Positions 33,060 through 42,583 of a stretch of 64,000 nt of DNA are shown here, piece after piece. The stretch lies in the NCBI GenBank assembly GCA_002371215.1, contig DFGL01000045.1, positions 1 to 64,000 on the forward strand, given 5' to 3'. The position numbers and the translations under genes were made by a program. Within the stretch, counting starts at the first letter, position 1; each line of letters opens with the position of its first letter. This DNA is from Ruminococcaceae bacterium UBA3751. GTDB taxonomy: Bacteria; Bacillota; Clostridia; Oscillospirales; Acutalibacteraceae. Below the pieces are notes generated by a model that worked only from the letters and a program-made list of their open reading frames with translations, did not search any database and was not told the DNA's origin.

Positions 33060-36000
33060 ATGAAAAACAAAACTCGTATTATATCCCTTTTGCTTTCAGC
33101 GGTAATGGTTTGTACCGCTGTACCCGTTTGCGCTCCGACGGCGTTAGCGGCTGAAGGGGTAAGAACGGTAGATTCCGTTTCTCATTCTGATCTGGACAGT
33201 AAGATCACTGCGTACGAAACCAAACTGAACGGGATTTCAAAACCGTCGTACGGAATGGCGGACGCGTATAATAAATATACTTATGCGCTTGCAGTTCAGG
33301 ACGCGGCTAATTACGGCTCCCTTAATGATGCTTCCGCTTTCAGCGCCGCATCGTCAGACCTTAATACCGCAACAAACGGCATTAAGGAATGGACAGCTAA
33401 AAAGGGAAATGCCGTTCCTAAAATCGGCAACGGTTCTTCTCAACCTGACAGTAGTTTCTACAGTAATATTCTGTATGCAAACGGTTCTTCAGAATCCAAT
33501 TTTGCAAATGCGCTGTCATTTACGCTTGAAAACAAATGGGTTTTTAAAACTTATAAATCCGGTTGGTATATTTATTATCCTGATACTACCTTGATGTATG
33601 ATGGCGGAGCTGTGAAATTTCCTGTTATTGCCAGCGCAAAGGATTTAGACGGAGACCATTATCCCAACTACATTGCGGTTGGTACTACTGATTTTTCGTT
33701 GTCTCAGGATTGGAAAGGCCATGATAACGGCTTTTGCTGGCCGTCTACCACCTCAACAAAATCAGGCTATTCTTCAAGCAATACATATAACCACGATAAT
33801 TGCTGGCACATAAATGATGGCAATAACTATCAGACGATGCGTAATTTCGTAAATTATACTGGTACTCCTAGTAATACGCTTACTACGATTAGCGGAATAA
33901 AATTCAGCGTAAAAGTCCAGTTCCAGTATACATTAGCATGGCCTGACGACACAACCGACCATACAACAACGAGAGCGATTCATATTATCAATTACAAAAA
34001 GCTTATTGATAAGGTGGACGCAAAAAAGACGCTCTGGACCTCAACAGCCAAGAATGCTAAGAACGGCTCATACCGTGAGGGCGGCTTTGCAGCGTTTATG
34101 AGCGACCTTGATTCAGCGAATTATGACCCGAATTCCCGTTTTACCTCGTCAAACGGTTATCAGGCGTGCGCTAATGATATTGACAGCATTTGCAGCACTC
34201 TTGATTCTCCGGCTTCAAGAACAGCCGATACGCATCAGGCAGCATATAACGCCCTTCGTACTGCAGAGGACCAGAACGACGGCACAAAAGGCAAGGCGCG
34301 TGATGTTTACGCGGCGGGAAATACAAAGTGGACGACAGATAGCTGGTCACCTTTCAAAACCGCAATGGAAGCGGTTATGGATAAGTTTGACGAGGTCGTT
34401 AATACAAACGCCAAAACCTTCAGCTATACGCTTACAAGCGCAGGTACTCTTGCTACGGATTTAAATACCGCTTATGCAGGACTTGCAGAACGCGCGGATT
34501 ATTCAGAGGTTGACGATGATTCTGCCGCTGACAGTAAGTACAGCACCGTTTCTTCTGCAGAAAACTATACTTATGATAGCTATCTTGCTTTTGTAACGGC
34601 AAGAAAAACTGTTAACGATTATTCTGCAACTGCAGCCGCAACTAAGCTCAATACCAAAAAGTCCGACGTTCAGACTGCTCTTGACGATGCTCACAACGCT
34701 TTGGACGCTGCCTATGAAGCGCTTCAGGCACCGGAGCACGATGACGTCTACAGTACCTTTGAAGCCATCAAGTCGGTAATAAACAGCAGTCTTACTGATA
34801 AATACAACGCACAAGCAAAGCGGGCTATAACTGATGCTTTATCAACGCTTGAAGGAAAAGTTTATCATACTGTAACCTCAGAAGAGGCGACGCTGCTCGG
34901 CGTACCCGTTGGTACCGTTCTTAAGAATACGGACGGTAAGTCTGAAAAAACAAGCGCGGATACTTATTCCGCTGACCTTCTTACTGCGTTTAACGATAAT
35001 GATAACGATAACAGTTATAACAAATTTACAGTTCGTTTTGTTATCAATAAAGACGGCGCTGTTGTTAAGAATGAAACGAGCGAGGCTGTCTTCGGAACTC
35101 CTCAGGTATTTGAGCTCGGCAGTTACTACGATGAAAACGCCGTTATCCTTTGGGAAACGGTTACGAGTGAAGGCGGAGTACAGCAGAGCACCAATAAGTC
35201 ATATGGCGGCGAAAGCGTTGCAAAGCTGATTAACTCTGATATTACCGTAACGGCAACCGTAACCTCGCGTTCCTCAAGCTCGGATTATCTCTATAATATT
35301 TATAACGGTAACGGTAAGCTTGTTAAATCGGAATACCACGGTGATTCTTCCGTAACGGAATTTCCGGACGCTGTTGAACTTGTTTCTATTCCGTTCTATC
35401 AGTTTAAGAAATGGTATACAAAGGTTGATGAAACCGCAAAAACCGTAATGGTTATAGCTGATTACGAACAGCTTGAAACGGTTACCGTATCCGCTGTAAA
35501 CGGAACTGTTACCGATTTGGAGGATAACGCTGAGCTTGATAATCCCGCAACCGTTCTTTATGACCATAAGGCAAAAATAGAATACAGCGGAAACGGCAGC
35601 TTCTATGCATGGGCTGTAAAACTCGGCGATAAGTATACTATCGTTTCCTATAATTCGCTGTATGAATTCTATACTCATACGTCGTTCAGCTTCGTTCCCG
35701 TTATTAAAGACGGTAACGCATATAAGTTTGAAACCGCAAACGGCAACGTTGACGTTACTCCGTCGCTTATTGCAAGCTCAACGGAGAATACCTACGGAAA
35801 GACCGCTGATGAGTTCCTTGCGTGGAAGCTCGGTGCTAAGGCTCCGTTCGTTGCAGTCGTTGGTGCAAAATCAATAAGTGAAAATAACCAGAGAGCGTTT
35901 GCAATTGTAACAGACGGCTCTTCGGTAAACATTACCCGTCTCGGCGTTAAGTTTACTAAAAACGGTACCGACCCGATTAACGAAACGAATCACGCTTTGA

Positions 36001-36164
36001 GCAACCTTCTTTCAACGGGACAGTTCAGCGTAAGCCTGAATAACGCAACGGCAGCGAATGCGCGCTTCCGTGTAACGGTAAACTATAATTACGATTATAC
36101 CTTTAACGGAACCACGTCTCATTTTGATACGGTTGATATTTCCGATATGGCACAAGTTCAGTAA
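33060..36164 (+). CDS. Large secreted protein with helical repeat region
   Basis: A 1034-residue exported protein. It has a signal peptide ending at ALAA (about residue 31). Residues 40-330 hold an aromatic- and Asn-rich beta-like domain. The middle (about 330-590) has helical FIVAR-like repeats of a type common in surface proteins (YDSYLAFVTARKTVNDYSA, DDAHNALDAAYEAL). The C-terminal part (640-1034) is beta-rich and ends without an anchor, sortase motif or cell-wall repeat. No family was recognised with confidence. GGAG lies about 7-10 bases upstream of the ATG. A 40-residue peptide gene follows after 14 bp and is probably co-transcribed. Confidence 0.65.
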   Translation: MKNKTRIISLLLSAVMVCTAVPVCAPTALAAEGVRTVDSVSHSDLDSKITAYETKLNGISKPSYGMADAYNKYTYALAVQDAANYGSLNDASAFSAASSDLNTATNGIKEWTAKKGNAVPKIGNGSSQPDSSFYSNILYANGSSESNFANALSFTLENKWVFKTYKSGWYIYYPDTTLMYDGGAVKFPVIASAKDLDGDHYPNYIAVGTTDFSLSQDWKGHDNGFCWPSTTSTKSGYSSSNTYNHDNCWHINDGNNYQTMRNFVNYTGTPSNTLTTISGIKFSVKVQFQYTLAWPDDTTDHTTTRAIHIINYKKLIDKVDAKKTLWTSTAKNAKNGSYREGGFAAFMSDLDSANYDPNSRFTSSNGYQACANDIDSICSTLDSPASRTADTHQAAYNALRTAEDQNDGTKGKARDVYAAGNTKWTTDSWSPFKTAMEAVMDKFDEVVNTNAKTFSYTLTSAGTLATDLNTAYAGLAERADYSEVDDDSAADSKYSTVSSAENYTYDSYLAFVTARKTVNDYSATAAATKLNTKKSDVQTALDDAHNALDAAYEALQAPEHDDVYSTFEAIKSVINSSLTDKYNAQAKRAITDALSTLEGKVYHTVTSEEATLLGVPVGTVLKNTDGKSEKTSADTYSADLLTAFNDNDNDNSYNKFTVRFVINKDGAVVKNETSEAVFGTPQVFELGSYYDENAVILWETVTSEGGVQQSTNKSYGGESVAKLINSDITVTATVTSRSSSSDYLYNIYNGNGKLVKSEYHGDSSVTEFPDAVELVSIPFYQFKKWYTKVDETAKTVMVIADYEQLETVTVSAVNGTVTDLEDNAELDNPATVLYDHKAKIEYSGNGSFYAWAVKLGDKYTIVSYNSLYEFYTHTSFSFVPVIKDGNAYKFETANGNVDVTPSLIASSTENTYGKTADEFLAWKLGAKAPFVAVVGAKSISENNQRAFAIVTDGSSVNITRLGVKFTKNGTDPINETNHALSNLLSTGQFSVSLNNATAANARFRVTVNYNYDYTFNGTTSHFDTVDISDMAQVQ

Positions 36165-36178
36165 AGGGGGCAAAAGAA

Positions 36179-36301
36179 ATGAATCAGAAAAAACAATATG
36201 TGCCTCCTGAGGCTGATATTGAAAAATTCACTTTCTGCGATATCGTAACGGAATCGCCAACGTTTCACGGTATCGGCGACGAGGGAGACAACCAGTTCTA
36301 A
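36179..36301 (+). CDS. 40-residue acidic small protein downstream of the secreted protein
   Basis: A short gene with a strong ribosome binding site: GGGGG ends 8 bases before the ATG. The product is MNQKKQYVPPEADIEKF, then TFCDIVTESP, then an acidic Gly/Asp-rich tail ending NQF. The layout (basic start, Tyr-x-Pro-Pro-Glu, hydrophobic strand, DIVTESP, acidic tail) resembles small peptides in Clostridia that often sit beside secreted proteins. I cannot assign a function. It could be a leaderless signal, a RiPP-like precursor without nearby enzymes, or a cytoplasmic partner. It lies 14 bp after the large gene and before a hairpin. Confidence 0.7.
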   Translation: MNQKKQYVPPEADIEKFTFCDIVTESPTFHGIGDEGDNQF

Positions 36302-36310
36302 TAATAAAAT

Positions 36311-36340
36311 AACGGGAGGACTCAGGTCCTCCCGTTTGAA
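36311..36340 (+). terminator. Hairpin ending the secreted-protein/small-protein unit
   Basis: An 11-bp perfect stem AACGGGAGGAC/GTCCTCCCGTT with a 4-base loop is followed by only a short T-run, so it is a moderate terminator between convergent genes. Confidence 0.6.
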
Positions 36341-36357
36341 TTTGTTATTTGGTTTTG

Positions 36358-37443
36358 TTATTTCATCATAACCGTTGCTATAACGTAGCCGAGATAGCCG
36401 ACCATCGTTGCCGCACCTTGCCAACGGCGGAATTTTTTTGAGATAATTGTCGGGAATATAGCGATTGAAATAGCAATAATACAAACAATCATATCAACCG
36501 TTACCGATGATGCAGAAACTGCGAGCGCTCCGTTTCCGCTCTTCATTGTGATAAGCGAGCAAATCGGAAGAATAAGAGTAAGGTCGATTATATTAGCGCC
36601 GAGGATATTACCAACCGAAAGCGCGCCCTCTTTCTTCCTGAGCGCCGTAATTGTTGTAACAAGCTCGGGAAGCGACGTTCCGATAGCAACCGCAATAACG
36701 CTTATAAGTCGCTGTGAAATGCCGATGTCCTCTGCGAGAACGGTACCTGCGTTAACAAGAAGCTCTGCGCCTACAACCGTTCCTGCTGCGCCGACGATAA
36801 ACATTACAACGTTCTTAACCCAGTCGCCTTTTGTTGCGCTTTCCTTTGTAGGAACGATGTCGTCCTCGTTCTGAAGTCCTATGCCCGTCGGGCTCGGTTC
36901 AATCTGAACGGAGCTGTTTTTCATTGAAATATAATTTTCAATAAAGAAAATAATGAATATAATTATCAGTACAATAGTTCCTATTGTTGAAAGTGAATAG
37001 TATTCCTGCGTTTCGTTTTCAAAGGTCATCGTCTGTCTCGTTGTGAAGATGCATCCAAGAACAAGACCTACGCTCGCAGCAAACATCAAAAGCGCCTTCG
37101 GTGTGAACTCTTTTCTCTTAACCGTAAACGGCATACACAGTATGAATAAGCCCATTATCATAGCCGTATTTGCTGTTACGGAGCCTATTGCGTTACCCGC
37201 AGCCATATCAACGTTTCCTTTAACGGTTGCCGCGATTGAAACTATCATTTCGGGCAAGGTTGTTGCAATTGATACTATGGTTGCGCCGATAACGAATTTC
37301 GGTACGCCGAGCACCTCTGCAATCCAGCTTGCGCTGTCAACAAACCAGTCGCCGCCCTTAATAATCAGTACTAATCCTACAACGAAAAGTATTGCTGTAA
37401 GCCAGACGGGCGAGCCGTTGAAAAAGGTTTCTAAAAATTCCAT
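36358..37443 (-). CDS. Na+/Ca2+ exchanger family membrane protein (YrbG-like)
   Basis: A 361-residue cation antiporter with about ten membrane helices and the two inverted alpha repeats of Na_Ca_ex proteins. Repeat 1 is GATIVSIATTLPEMIVSI...GNAIGSVTANT near residues 52-92. Repeat 2 is VAIGTSLPELVTTITA...GNILGANIIDLTL near 250-290. The conserved acidic residues of both repeats (E in TTLPEM and TSLPEL) and the Asn residues are present. Around 170-200 a hydrophilic loop separates the halves. It exchanges Ca2+ against Na+ or H+ across the cytoplasmic membrane. GGAG lies 10 bases upstream, slightly far. Monocistronic as far as seen. Confidence 0.9.
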   Translation of the reverse strand: MEFLETFFNGSPVWLTAILFVVGLVLIIKGGDWFVDSASWIAEVLGVPKFVIGATIVSIATTLPEMIVSIAATVKGNVDMAAGNAIGSVTANTAMIMGLFILCMPFTVKRKEFTPKALLMFAASVGLVLGCIFTTRQTMTFENETQEYYSLSTIGTIVLIIIFIIFFIENYISMKNSSVQIEPSPTGIGLQNEDDIVPTKESATKGDWVKNVVMFIVGAAGTVVGAELLVNAGTVLAEDIGISQRLISVIAVAIGTSLPELVTTITALRKKEGALSVGNILGANIIDLTLILPICSLITMKSGNGALAVSASSVTVDMIVCIIAISIAIFPTIISKKFRRWQGAATMVGYLGYVIATVMMK

Positions 37444-37505
37444 ATAAATCCATCTCCTTATTTAAAATAATATACAGTATTTTTTATAAGTTGTCAATTT
37501 TATTG

Positions 37506-37534
37506 TTGTATATTATAATCTTTTTTGTTATAAT
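37506..37534 (+). promoter_or_regulatory. Promoter of the capA-like/glnA/DUF2974 operon
   Basis: TTGTAT and TATAAT are separated by 17 bases, with a second TATAAT inside the spacer. ACGGAGG precedes the ATG at 37562. Confidence 0.7.
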
Positions 37535-37561
37535 ATAAAAAACTTATTACGGAGGCATAAT

Positions 37562-38749
37562 ATGTCAAAGAATAAATTACTTCCGGTTTTGATTCCTTTT
37601 ATTGCTGCCGTGCTCGTTATCAGCGGGCTTGCAATATCGGGGAAGGTAACTAAAAGTATAGACCCTACTGCAACTAAATCCGCTGCTCAGGAGCAGGTGA
37701 GCGAAACAACCGCTCCTCCTGCAAAGAGTAAGGTATCTCTTATAGCAGTCGGCGATAATCTTATCCATAATACGCTTATCTCTGCAGGAGAACAGGATGA
37801 CGATAGTCTTGATTACAACAGCTTTTATAAAGATATTAAAAAGTACGTTGAAAAAGCAGATATTGCGGTGATTAATCAGGAAACAATGCTCGGCGGCGCT
37901 TCATTTGAATATGCAGGATATCCGCAGTTCAATACTCCGTGGGAGGTAGGAGAGGCAGCAATTAATGCGGGCTTTGACGTGTTTACCTGCGCAACTAATC
38001 ACTCTATGGACGTTGGCAGCGCGGGTATTGAAAAGGAGCTTGAATTCTTCTCTAATCATCCGGAGGTTACCCATATAGGAACATATGCGAGTGAAGAGGA
38101 ATATAATACTATTACTTATGTAGAAAAGAATAATATAAGATTCGCGCTTCTTAACTATACGTACGGAACGAACGGAATTTCAATTCCCGAGGATAAACCC
38201 TATCTTGTTAAAATGCTTACTGAAGAAAACGTACGTAAGGATATTACCGAGGCGAGAAAAAACGCCGACGTCGTTATCGTATTCCCTCACTGGGGTACTG
38301 AAAACAGCCACGACGTAAACGACCAGCAGAAAAAGTATGTTAAAATATTCTCCGAGCTCGGTGTTGACCTTGTAATCGGCGCTCATCCCCACGTTCTTCA
38401 GAAGGTTGAGTGGGTTAATAACGAACAGACGGGCAAAAAGATGCTTGTTTATTATTCAATAGGTAATTTCATCAGCCATCAGACAAGTCTTGAACAGATG
38501 TGCGGCGGTATGGCTGAGGTTACTATAGAAAAAACTGCCGACGGTATCTCAATTACTGAGGCAAAGCTTGCTCCCGTAATTGATTTTTATACCAGAACCG
38601 ATAGCGGAAAGTACAAGTTCAGCGTTTACAGGCTTTCGGATTATACCGATGAGCTTGCTGATAAACAGGCGCAGGACGGCGCAACCGTTAATTACTTTAC
38701 CAACCTTTCAAAAAAGGTTGTCAGCGAAGAATTTCTTGATTTGGACTAA
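37562..38749 (+). CDS. CapA-family metallophosphatase-like exported protein
   Basis: A 395-residue protein of the PGA_cap (poly-gamma-glutamate CapA) family. An N-terminal membrane anchor (residues 6-25) is followed by a Thr/Ala-rich linker and the domain from about residue 58: AVGDNLIH, NQETMLGG, ATNHSMDVG, FPHWGTENS, GAHPHVLQ and YSIGNFISHQ. These are the metal-binding blocks of the calcineurin-like fold. The domain faces outside. The family includes capsule polyglutamate proteins but also members without capsule genes; no capB/C genes are visible. It precedes glnA by 12 bp, a suggestive link to glutamate metabolism, but the role is not proven. Confidence 0.85.
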   Translation: MSKNKLLPVLIPFIAAVLVISGLAISGKVTKSIDPTATKSAAQEQVSETTAPPAKSKVSLIAVGDNLIHNTLISAGEQDDDSLDYNSFYKDIKKYVEKADIAVINQETMLGGASFEYAGYPQFNTPWEVGEAAINAGFDVFTCATNHSMDVGSAGIEKELEFFSNHPEVTHIGTYASEEEYNTITYVEKNNIRFALLNYTYGTNGISIPEDKPYLVKMLTEENVRKDITEARKNADVVIVFPHWGTENSHDVNDQQKKYVKIFSELGVDLVIGAHPHVLQKVEWVNNEQTGKKMLVYYSIGNFISHQTSLEQMCGGMAEVTIEKTADGISITEAKLAPVIDFYTRTDSGKYKFSVYRLSDYTDELADKQAQDGATVNYFTNLSKKVVSEEFLDLD

Positions 38750-38761
38750 TAGGAGGAAAGT

Positions 38762-40105
38762 ATGAGTAAATTGACTAAAGAAGCTATTCTCAAGGATGCA
38801 AGGGAAAACGACGTTGAGTTTATCAGACTTCAGTTTACCGATTTGTTCGGAATTATGAAGAACGTTTCAATAACTGTTTCTCAGCTTGAAAAAGCTCTTG
38901 ATAATGAGTGTATGTTTGACGGCTCCTCAATTGACGGCTTTGTTAGAATTGATGAGAGCGATATGTATCTCCACCCTGATTACGATACGTGGGCAATCTT
39001 CCCGTGGAGAAAGCATATGAACGCCAAAACCGCAAGACTTATCTGCTCCGTTTATAAAGCGGATAACGTAACTCCCTTTGAAGGCGACCCGAGAAACGTG
39101 CTTCAGAAGGCGATTGACACAGCGGCTGAAATGGGTTACGGCTTTAACGTCGGTCCCGAGTGTGAATTTTTCCTCTTCAAGCTTGACGAAGAAGGAAACC
39201 CGACCCTTGAAACTGGCGATAAGGCAGGTTATTTTGACCTTAACCCGATTGACCACGGTGAAAACTGCCGCCGCGATATATGTCTTGCTCTTGAGGATAT
39301 GGGCTATACTATTGAGGCTTCTCACCACGAGGTTGCCCCCGGTCAGCACGAAATTGACTTCCAGTTCGGCAACGTTATGCTCTCTGCGGACAGAGTTATG
39401 ACCTTTAAGCACGTTGTTAAAACATATGCAACTAAGCACGGGCTTCACGCAACCTTTATGCCTAAGCCGATTTACGGCGAGTGCGGCTCGGGTATGCATA
39501 CCAATATGAGTCTTTACGACCTCAAAACGGGTAAGAACATTTTTGACGACCCGAACGGCGAGCTTGGCCTTTCAAAAGAAGCCCACGCGTTTATCGCAGG
39601 TATTCTTAAGCACGTTAAGGGTATTACCTGTATTGCTAACCCGACTGTTAATTCATACAAAAGACTTGTTCCGGGTTATGAGGCACCTACCTATCTTTCC
39701 TGGTCAACCTCAAACAGAAGCGTTCTCGTAAGAGTACCCGCTTCAAGAGGCAAGGGAACACGCGTTGAGCTTCGTTCACCCGACCCAACCTGTAACCCGT
39801 ATCTTGAAATGGCTCTTTGCCTTATGGCAGGACTTGACGGTATTAAGAACGGTCTTGAGCCTCAGGCGCCTATTGATTATAACGTATTCGATTTGAGCGA
39901 CAAAGAACTCAATAAGCAGGGAATAGAGCTTCTTCCCGCAACGCTTCAGGAGGCAATCCGTGAAGCGGAGGCTGATTCACTTATCAGGGAAGCGCTTGGC
40001 GACCATGTTTTCAATAACTATATTGAGGGTAAAAAGCGCGAATGGCACGAATACAGTATGCAGATTTCCAAGTGGGAAACAGACAGGTATATGAGGAACC
40101 ATTGA
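38762..40105 (+). CDS. glnA: Glutamine synthetase, type I
   Basis: A 447-residue GS-I, which makes glutamine from glutamate, ammonia and ATP in the cytoplasm as a dodecamer. The N-terminal beta-grasp domain ([16 protein letters not shown]) and catalytic domain are complete: [10 protein letters not shown], the metal and substrate residues in [59 protein letters not shown] and the active-site [15 protein letters not shown]. Length and lack of the ~25-residue insertion with an adenylylation Tyr indicate the GSI-alpha form of Gram-positives, controlled by feedback rather than by adenylylation. AGGAGG precedes the ATG. No GlnR gene or box is evident nearby. Confidence 0.97.
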   Translation: MSKLTKEAILKDARENDVEFIRLQFTDLFGIMKNVSITVSQLEKALDNECMFDGSSIDGFVRIDESDMYLHPDYDTWAIFPWRKHMNAKTARLICSVYKADNVTPFEGDPRNVLQKAIDTAAEMGYGFNVGPECEFFLFKLDEEGNPTLETGDKAGYFDLNPIDHGENCRRDICLALEDMGYTIEASHHEVAPGQHEIDFQFGNVMLSADRVMTFKHVVKTYATKHGLHATFMPKPIYGECGSGMHTNMSLYDLKTGKNIFDDPNGELGLSKEAHAFIAGILKHVKGITCIANPTVNSYKRLVPGYEAPTYLSWSTSNRSVLVRVPASRGKGTRVELRSPDPTCNPYLEMALCLMAGLDGIKNGLEPQAPIDYNVFDLSDKELNKQGIELLPATLQEAIREAEADSLIREALGDHVFNNYIEGKKREWHEYSMQISKWETDRYMRNH

Positions 40106-40107
40106 TA

Positions 40108-41286
40108 ATGCTTCGGTATATTGAAAAATACGGCTCTCTCAGCTTTGCTGAGAAGCCGTTTAATGAAGTTGACAGCTTGATATTTTCGCAGCTAATCTAT
40201 AATGATTTTAAGGGCGTAATAGGCAGTCGCGATATGCTGACCTTAGCTGAACTTGCCGAAAGGTTTTATGCCGTTAATACCGATGAGGAAATTGACGGAC
40301 TGCTCGGAGTTGCTCAGAGAGCGGCGCGCCTTTTGACTGTATGCTCAAATTCAAAGCGTTACTCAGGCACTCTCGTAAGCGATTATATTGATAATGTTAA
40401 CGATTCTATTGATAAGCAGATTGCAGCGGCAAATTTTCTTCTTTCGGATGATACTCTGCTCGTTGCTTTCAGGGGTACTGACGCCACGGTTGCAGGCTTT
40501 AAGGAATCTGCTATGCTCGCGTATATGTTCCCGATTCCCGCTCAGATTGAGGCGCTTCACTATTTTCAGGAAAGCGCAATGACTCACGATGGAAGGGTAA
40601 TGCTCTGTGGTCATTCAAAAGGCGGAAACCTCGCTATTTACGCAAGCGTGAACTGTTCAAACTCGCTTCAGAAAAATATTGAAGGCGTTTATGCTTTTGA
40701 TTCACCGGGCTTTCCCGAATGGTTCTTTGACCGATATGATTATCTTCAAATGGAAAGCAGACTTTTCCCGATTAATCCTCAGGGCTCAATAATCGGCAGG
40801 GCGCTGAAAATGAAAAAGCCCGCAAAGATTGTTGTCAGTACGGCTAAGCAGGGAAAACAGCATAACGTTTCAACCTGGAATATAACCGATGACGCCTTTG
40901 AAACGGCGGAAACTTACAGCGCCGAGTCGGATAAACTTAGCGCATATCTCAATGAGCTCGTAGAGTATATCGGCGATAAGGATTTAGACGTTTTTTATGA
41001 CGCTCTCGAGCAAACCGCTAATGAACTCGGAGTTTCTGATTTTTACGATTTGAAAAAGGTAGACGTAAGCCTGCTTACAATCTTTATTGATTCAATTCAG
41101 ACCCTCAACCCGCAGCAAAAGGAACGCTTTATGGCGCTTGCAAGAAAGGTTATGACGGATTTTGCAAAGGGTTACGTTTCGGATAAAACCCATAAAGCTA
41201 TGGACTATGTGAAAAACATTACAAGTAAAATCCCTTACGGTAAAAAACGAAGTGAAGTTGAAAATGAAACAGCAGAAGAAAATTGA
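40108..41286 (+). CDS. DUF2974 (Mbeg1-like) alpha/beta-hydrolase
   Basis: A 392-residue protein of the DUF2974/Mbeg1-like family. The lipase-like core has LLVAFRGTDAT and the nucleophile elbow CGHSKGGNLAIYAS (Ser near residue 174), followed by VYAFDSPGFPEWF. This suggests a lipase or esterase fold; substrates of the family are unknown. The C-terminal ~110 residues are helical. ATG 40108 lies 2 bases after the glnA stop with GAGGAA inside the last glnA codons, so the two genes are coupled; longer in-frame reading upstream overlaps glnA and is not used. The stop codon lies inside the terminator loop. Confidence 0.8.
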   Translation: MLRYIEKYGSLSFAEKPFNEVDSLIFSQLIYNDFKGVIGSRDMLTLAELAERFYAVNTDEEIDGLLGVAQRAARLLTVCSNSKRYSGTLVSDYIDNVNDSIDKQIAAANFLLSDDTLLVAFRGTDATVAGFKESAMLAYMFPIPAQIEALHYFQESAMTHDGRVMLCGHSKGGNLAIYASVNCSNSLQKNIEGVYAFDSPGFPEWFFDRYDYLQMESRLFPINPQGSIIGRALKMKKPAKIVVSTAKQGKQHNVSTWNITDDAFETAETYSAESDKLSAYLNELVEYIGDKDLDVFYDALEQTANELGVSDFYDLKKVDVSLLTIFIDSIQTLNPQQKERFMALARKVMTDFAKGYVSDKTHKAMDYVKNITSKIPYGKKRSEVENETAEEN

Positions 41287-41303
41287 TTCTTCTGCTGTTG
41301 TTT
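41268..41303. terminator. Terminator overlapping the end of the DUF2974 gene
   Basis: A 13-bp perfect stem (AACAGCAGAAGAA/TTCTTCTGCTGTT) has the stop codon TGA in its loop, followed by a T-rich stretch. It lies between two convergent genes. Confidence 0.8.
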
Positions 41304-42294
41304 TATATTTTACATATTGAATTGATTTGTGCCATTTCGCTTTCTGTTATCGGCGGCTTTTCAAGTGCTTCAAGGTTTTCAAGAAGCTGCTCTTTCGTCC
41401 TTACTCCAATCAGTACTGAGGTAACTCCGTTTTGAAGCAGCCACTGTATTGCCATTTGCGAAAGCGTTTCGCCGCGCTCGTGCGCAAGTTTACTCAGATT
41501 TGCTATCTGACTGAGCTGTTCTTCGTCAAGCCCAATGTTTCTGCAGTATTCAATCTTGCCGTAAAGTCTTGAGCCTTCGGGAATACCGTTCATATATTTA
41601 TCCGAAAGCCTGCCTTGAGCGAGGGGAGAAAATGCGATAATGCCTTTATTTTTCTTCTCGGATTGCTCCTTAAGTCCGTTTTCCTCAATCGCTCTGTCAA
41701 ATATGTTGTATCTGTTCTGATTGATTATAAACGGAACGTTGTAGTCCTCACACCTGTGATTCATTCTGTGCATTGTTTTGCCATCATAATTACTGAGCCC
41801 CGCATATAAGCTTTTTCCCTGACGTATAATATCACTTAGTGCCAGCGCTGTTTCGTGAAGCGGAGTTTCCGGAGTCATACAGTGGTGGTAAAAGATGTCA
41901 ACGTATTCAAGCCCCATTCGTTTTAGCGATTGGTCAAGTGAAGCGAAAAGATATTTTCGGCTGCCGCCCTTTCCGCCGTAAGGTCCGCTCCACATCTCGT
42001 ATCCCGCCTTGGTAGAAATAATCAGCTCGTCGCGGTATGGCTTCAAGTCGTTTTTCAGGATTTTGCCAAAATTGATTTCAGCGTCGCCGGGCTCGGGACC
42101 GTAATTGTTTGCTAAATCAAAGTGGGTAATACCTCTGTCAAACGCGGTAAGAATAATATCTCTTATTTCGTCGTAATCAGCCTCGCGCCCGAAATTCTGC
42201 CATAATCCGAGGGAAATCGGCGGCAGTGCAAGTCCGCTGTCGGGAAGATAGTTGTAGTTCATATTCGTATATCTTTTTTCGTCAGCCTTGTACA
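41303..42294 (-). CDS. Aldo/keto reductase, YghZ/Kv-beta-like
   Basis: A 330-residue NADPH-dependent reductase of the AKR14-like group (E. coli YghZ, L-glyceraldehyde 3-phosphate reductase). Motifs: ISLGLWQNFG, FDLANNYGPEPGDAE with the catalytic Asp and Tyr, STKAGYEMWSGPYG with the catalytic Lys, YVDIFYHHCMTPETPLHET, INQNRYNIFDR, SPLAQGRLSDKY and the cofactor loop VTSVLIGVRTKEQLLEN. The start MYKADEKRYTNM aligns with the YghZ N-terminus and has GAGGTG upstream, so 42294 is preferred over a farther ATG at 42322. The physiological aldehyde is unknown; detoxification is plausible. Confidence 0.9.
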
Positions 42295-42375
42295 TAAAAC
42301 ACCTCAAAAGTTTTTCTTGCATTTTACTTTCCTATAATGTATAATATCATAGTCAAATGAATAACAAATTGATTT

Positions 42376-42468
42376 GGAGAGTTGTCCGAGCTGGCCGAAG
42401 GAGCACGATTGGAAATCGTGTAGTGGGTCAAAGCCTACTCGAGGGTTCGAATCCCTTGCTCTCCGCCA
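42376..42468 (+). tRNA. tRNA-Ser (anticodon GGA), CCA encoded
   Basis: A 93-base class II tRNA: acceptor GGAGAGT/GCTCTCC, anticodon stem CACGA/TCGTG with loop TTGGAAA giving GGA, a long variable arm (TAGTGGGTCAAAGCCTACTC) and T loop TTCGAAT. The discriminator is G, as required for serine, and CCA ends at 42468. Confidence 0.95.
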
Positions 42469-42493
42469 AGCCTGACTATTAGTCGGGCTTTTT
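42468..42493 (+). terminator. tRNA-Ser terminator
   Basis: A stem AAGCCTGACT/AGTCGGGCTT with one G-T pair and an ATT loop is followed by TTT, directly after CCA. Confidence 0.8.
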
Positions 42494-42527
42494 GTATGTA
42501 TAGTAAACTGTTAAATATATACCGTAG

Positions 42528-42549
42528 GGGAGGGCTTCTGTGCCCTCCC
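42528..42549. terminator. GGGAGGGC hairpin between tRNA-Ser and the PAP2 gene
   Basis: An 8-bp perfect stem GGGAGGGC/GCCCTCCC with a 6-base loop and no strong T-run. It may end the convergent PAP2 transcript. The CCCTCC stem resembles the hairpin at 36311. Confidence 0.4.
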
Positions 42550-42583
42550 GTTTAAATTATTGTACGTATTCTGCCGATGTTCC

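Noticed and set aside
36158..36484. Minus-strand reading frame overlapping the small peptide gene
   Set aside because: It is out of frame with the exchanger gene it overlaps and has no ribosome binding site; the plus-strand 40-residue gene has a strong one.
40042..40107. N-terminal extension of the DUF2974 protein
   Set aside because: It lies entirely within the end of glnA in another frame; ATG 40108 has a good ribosome binding site.
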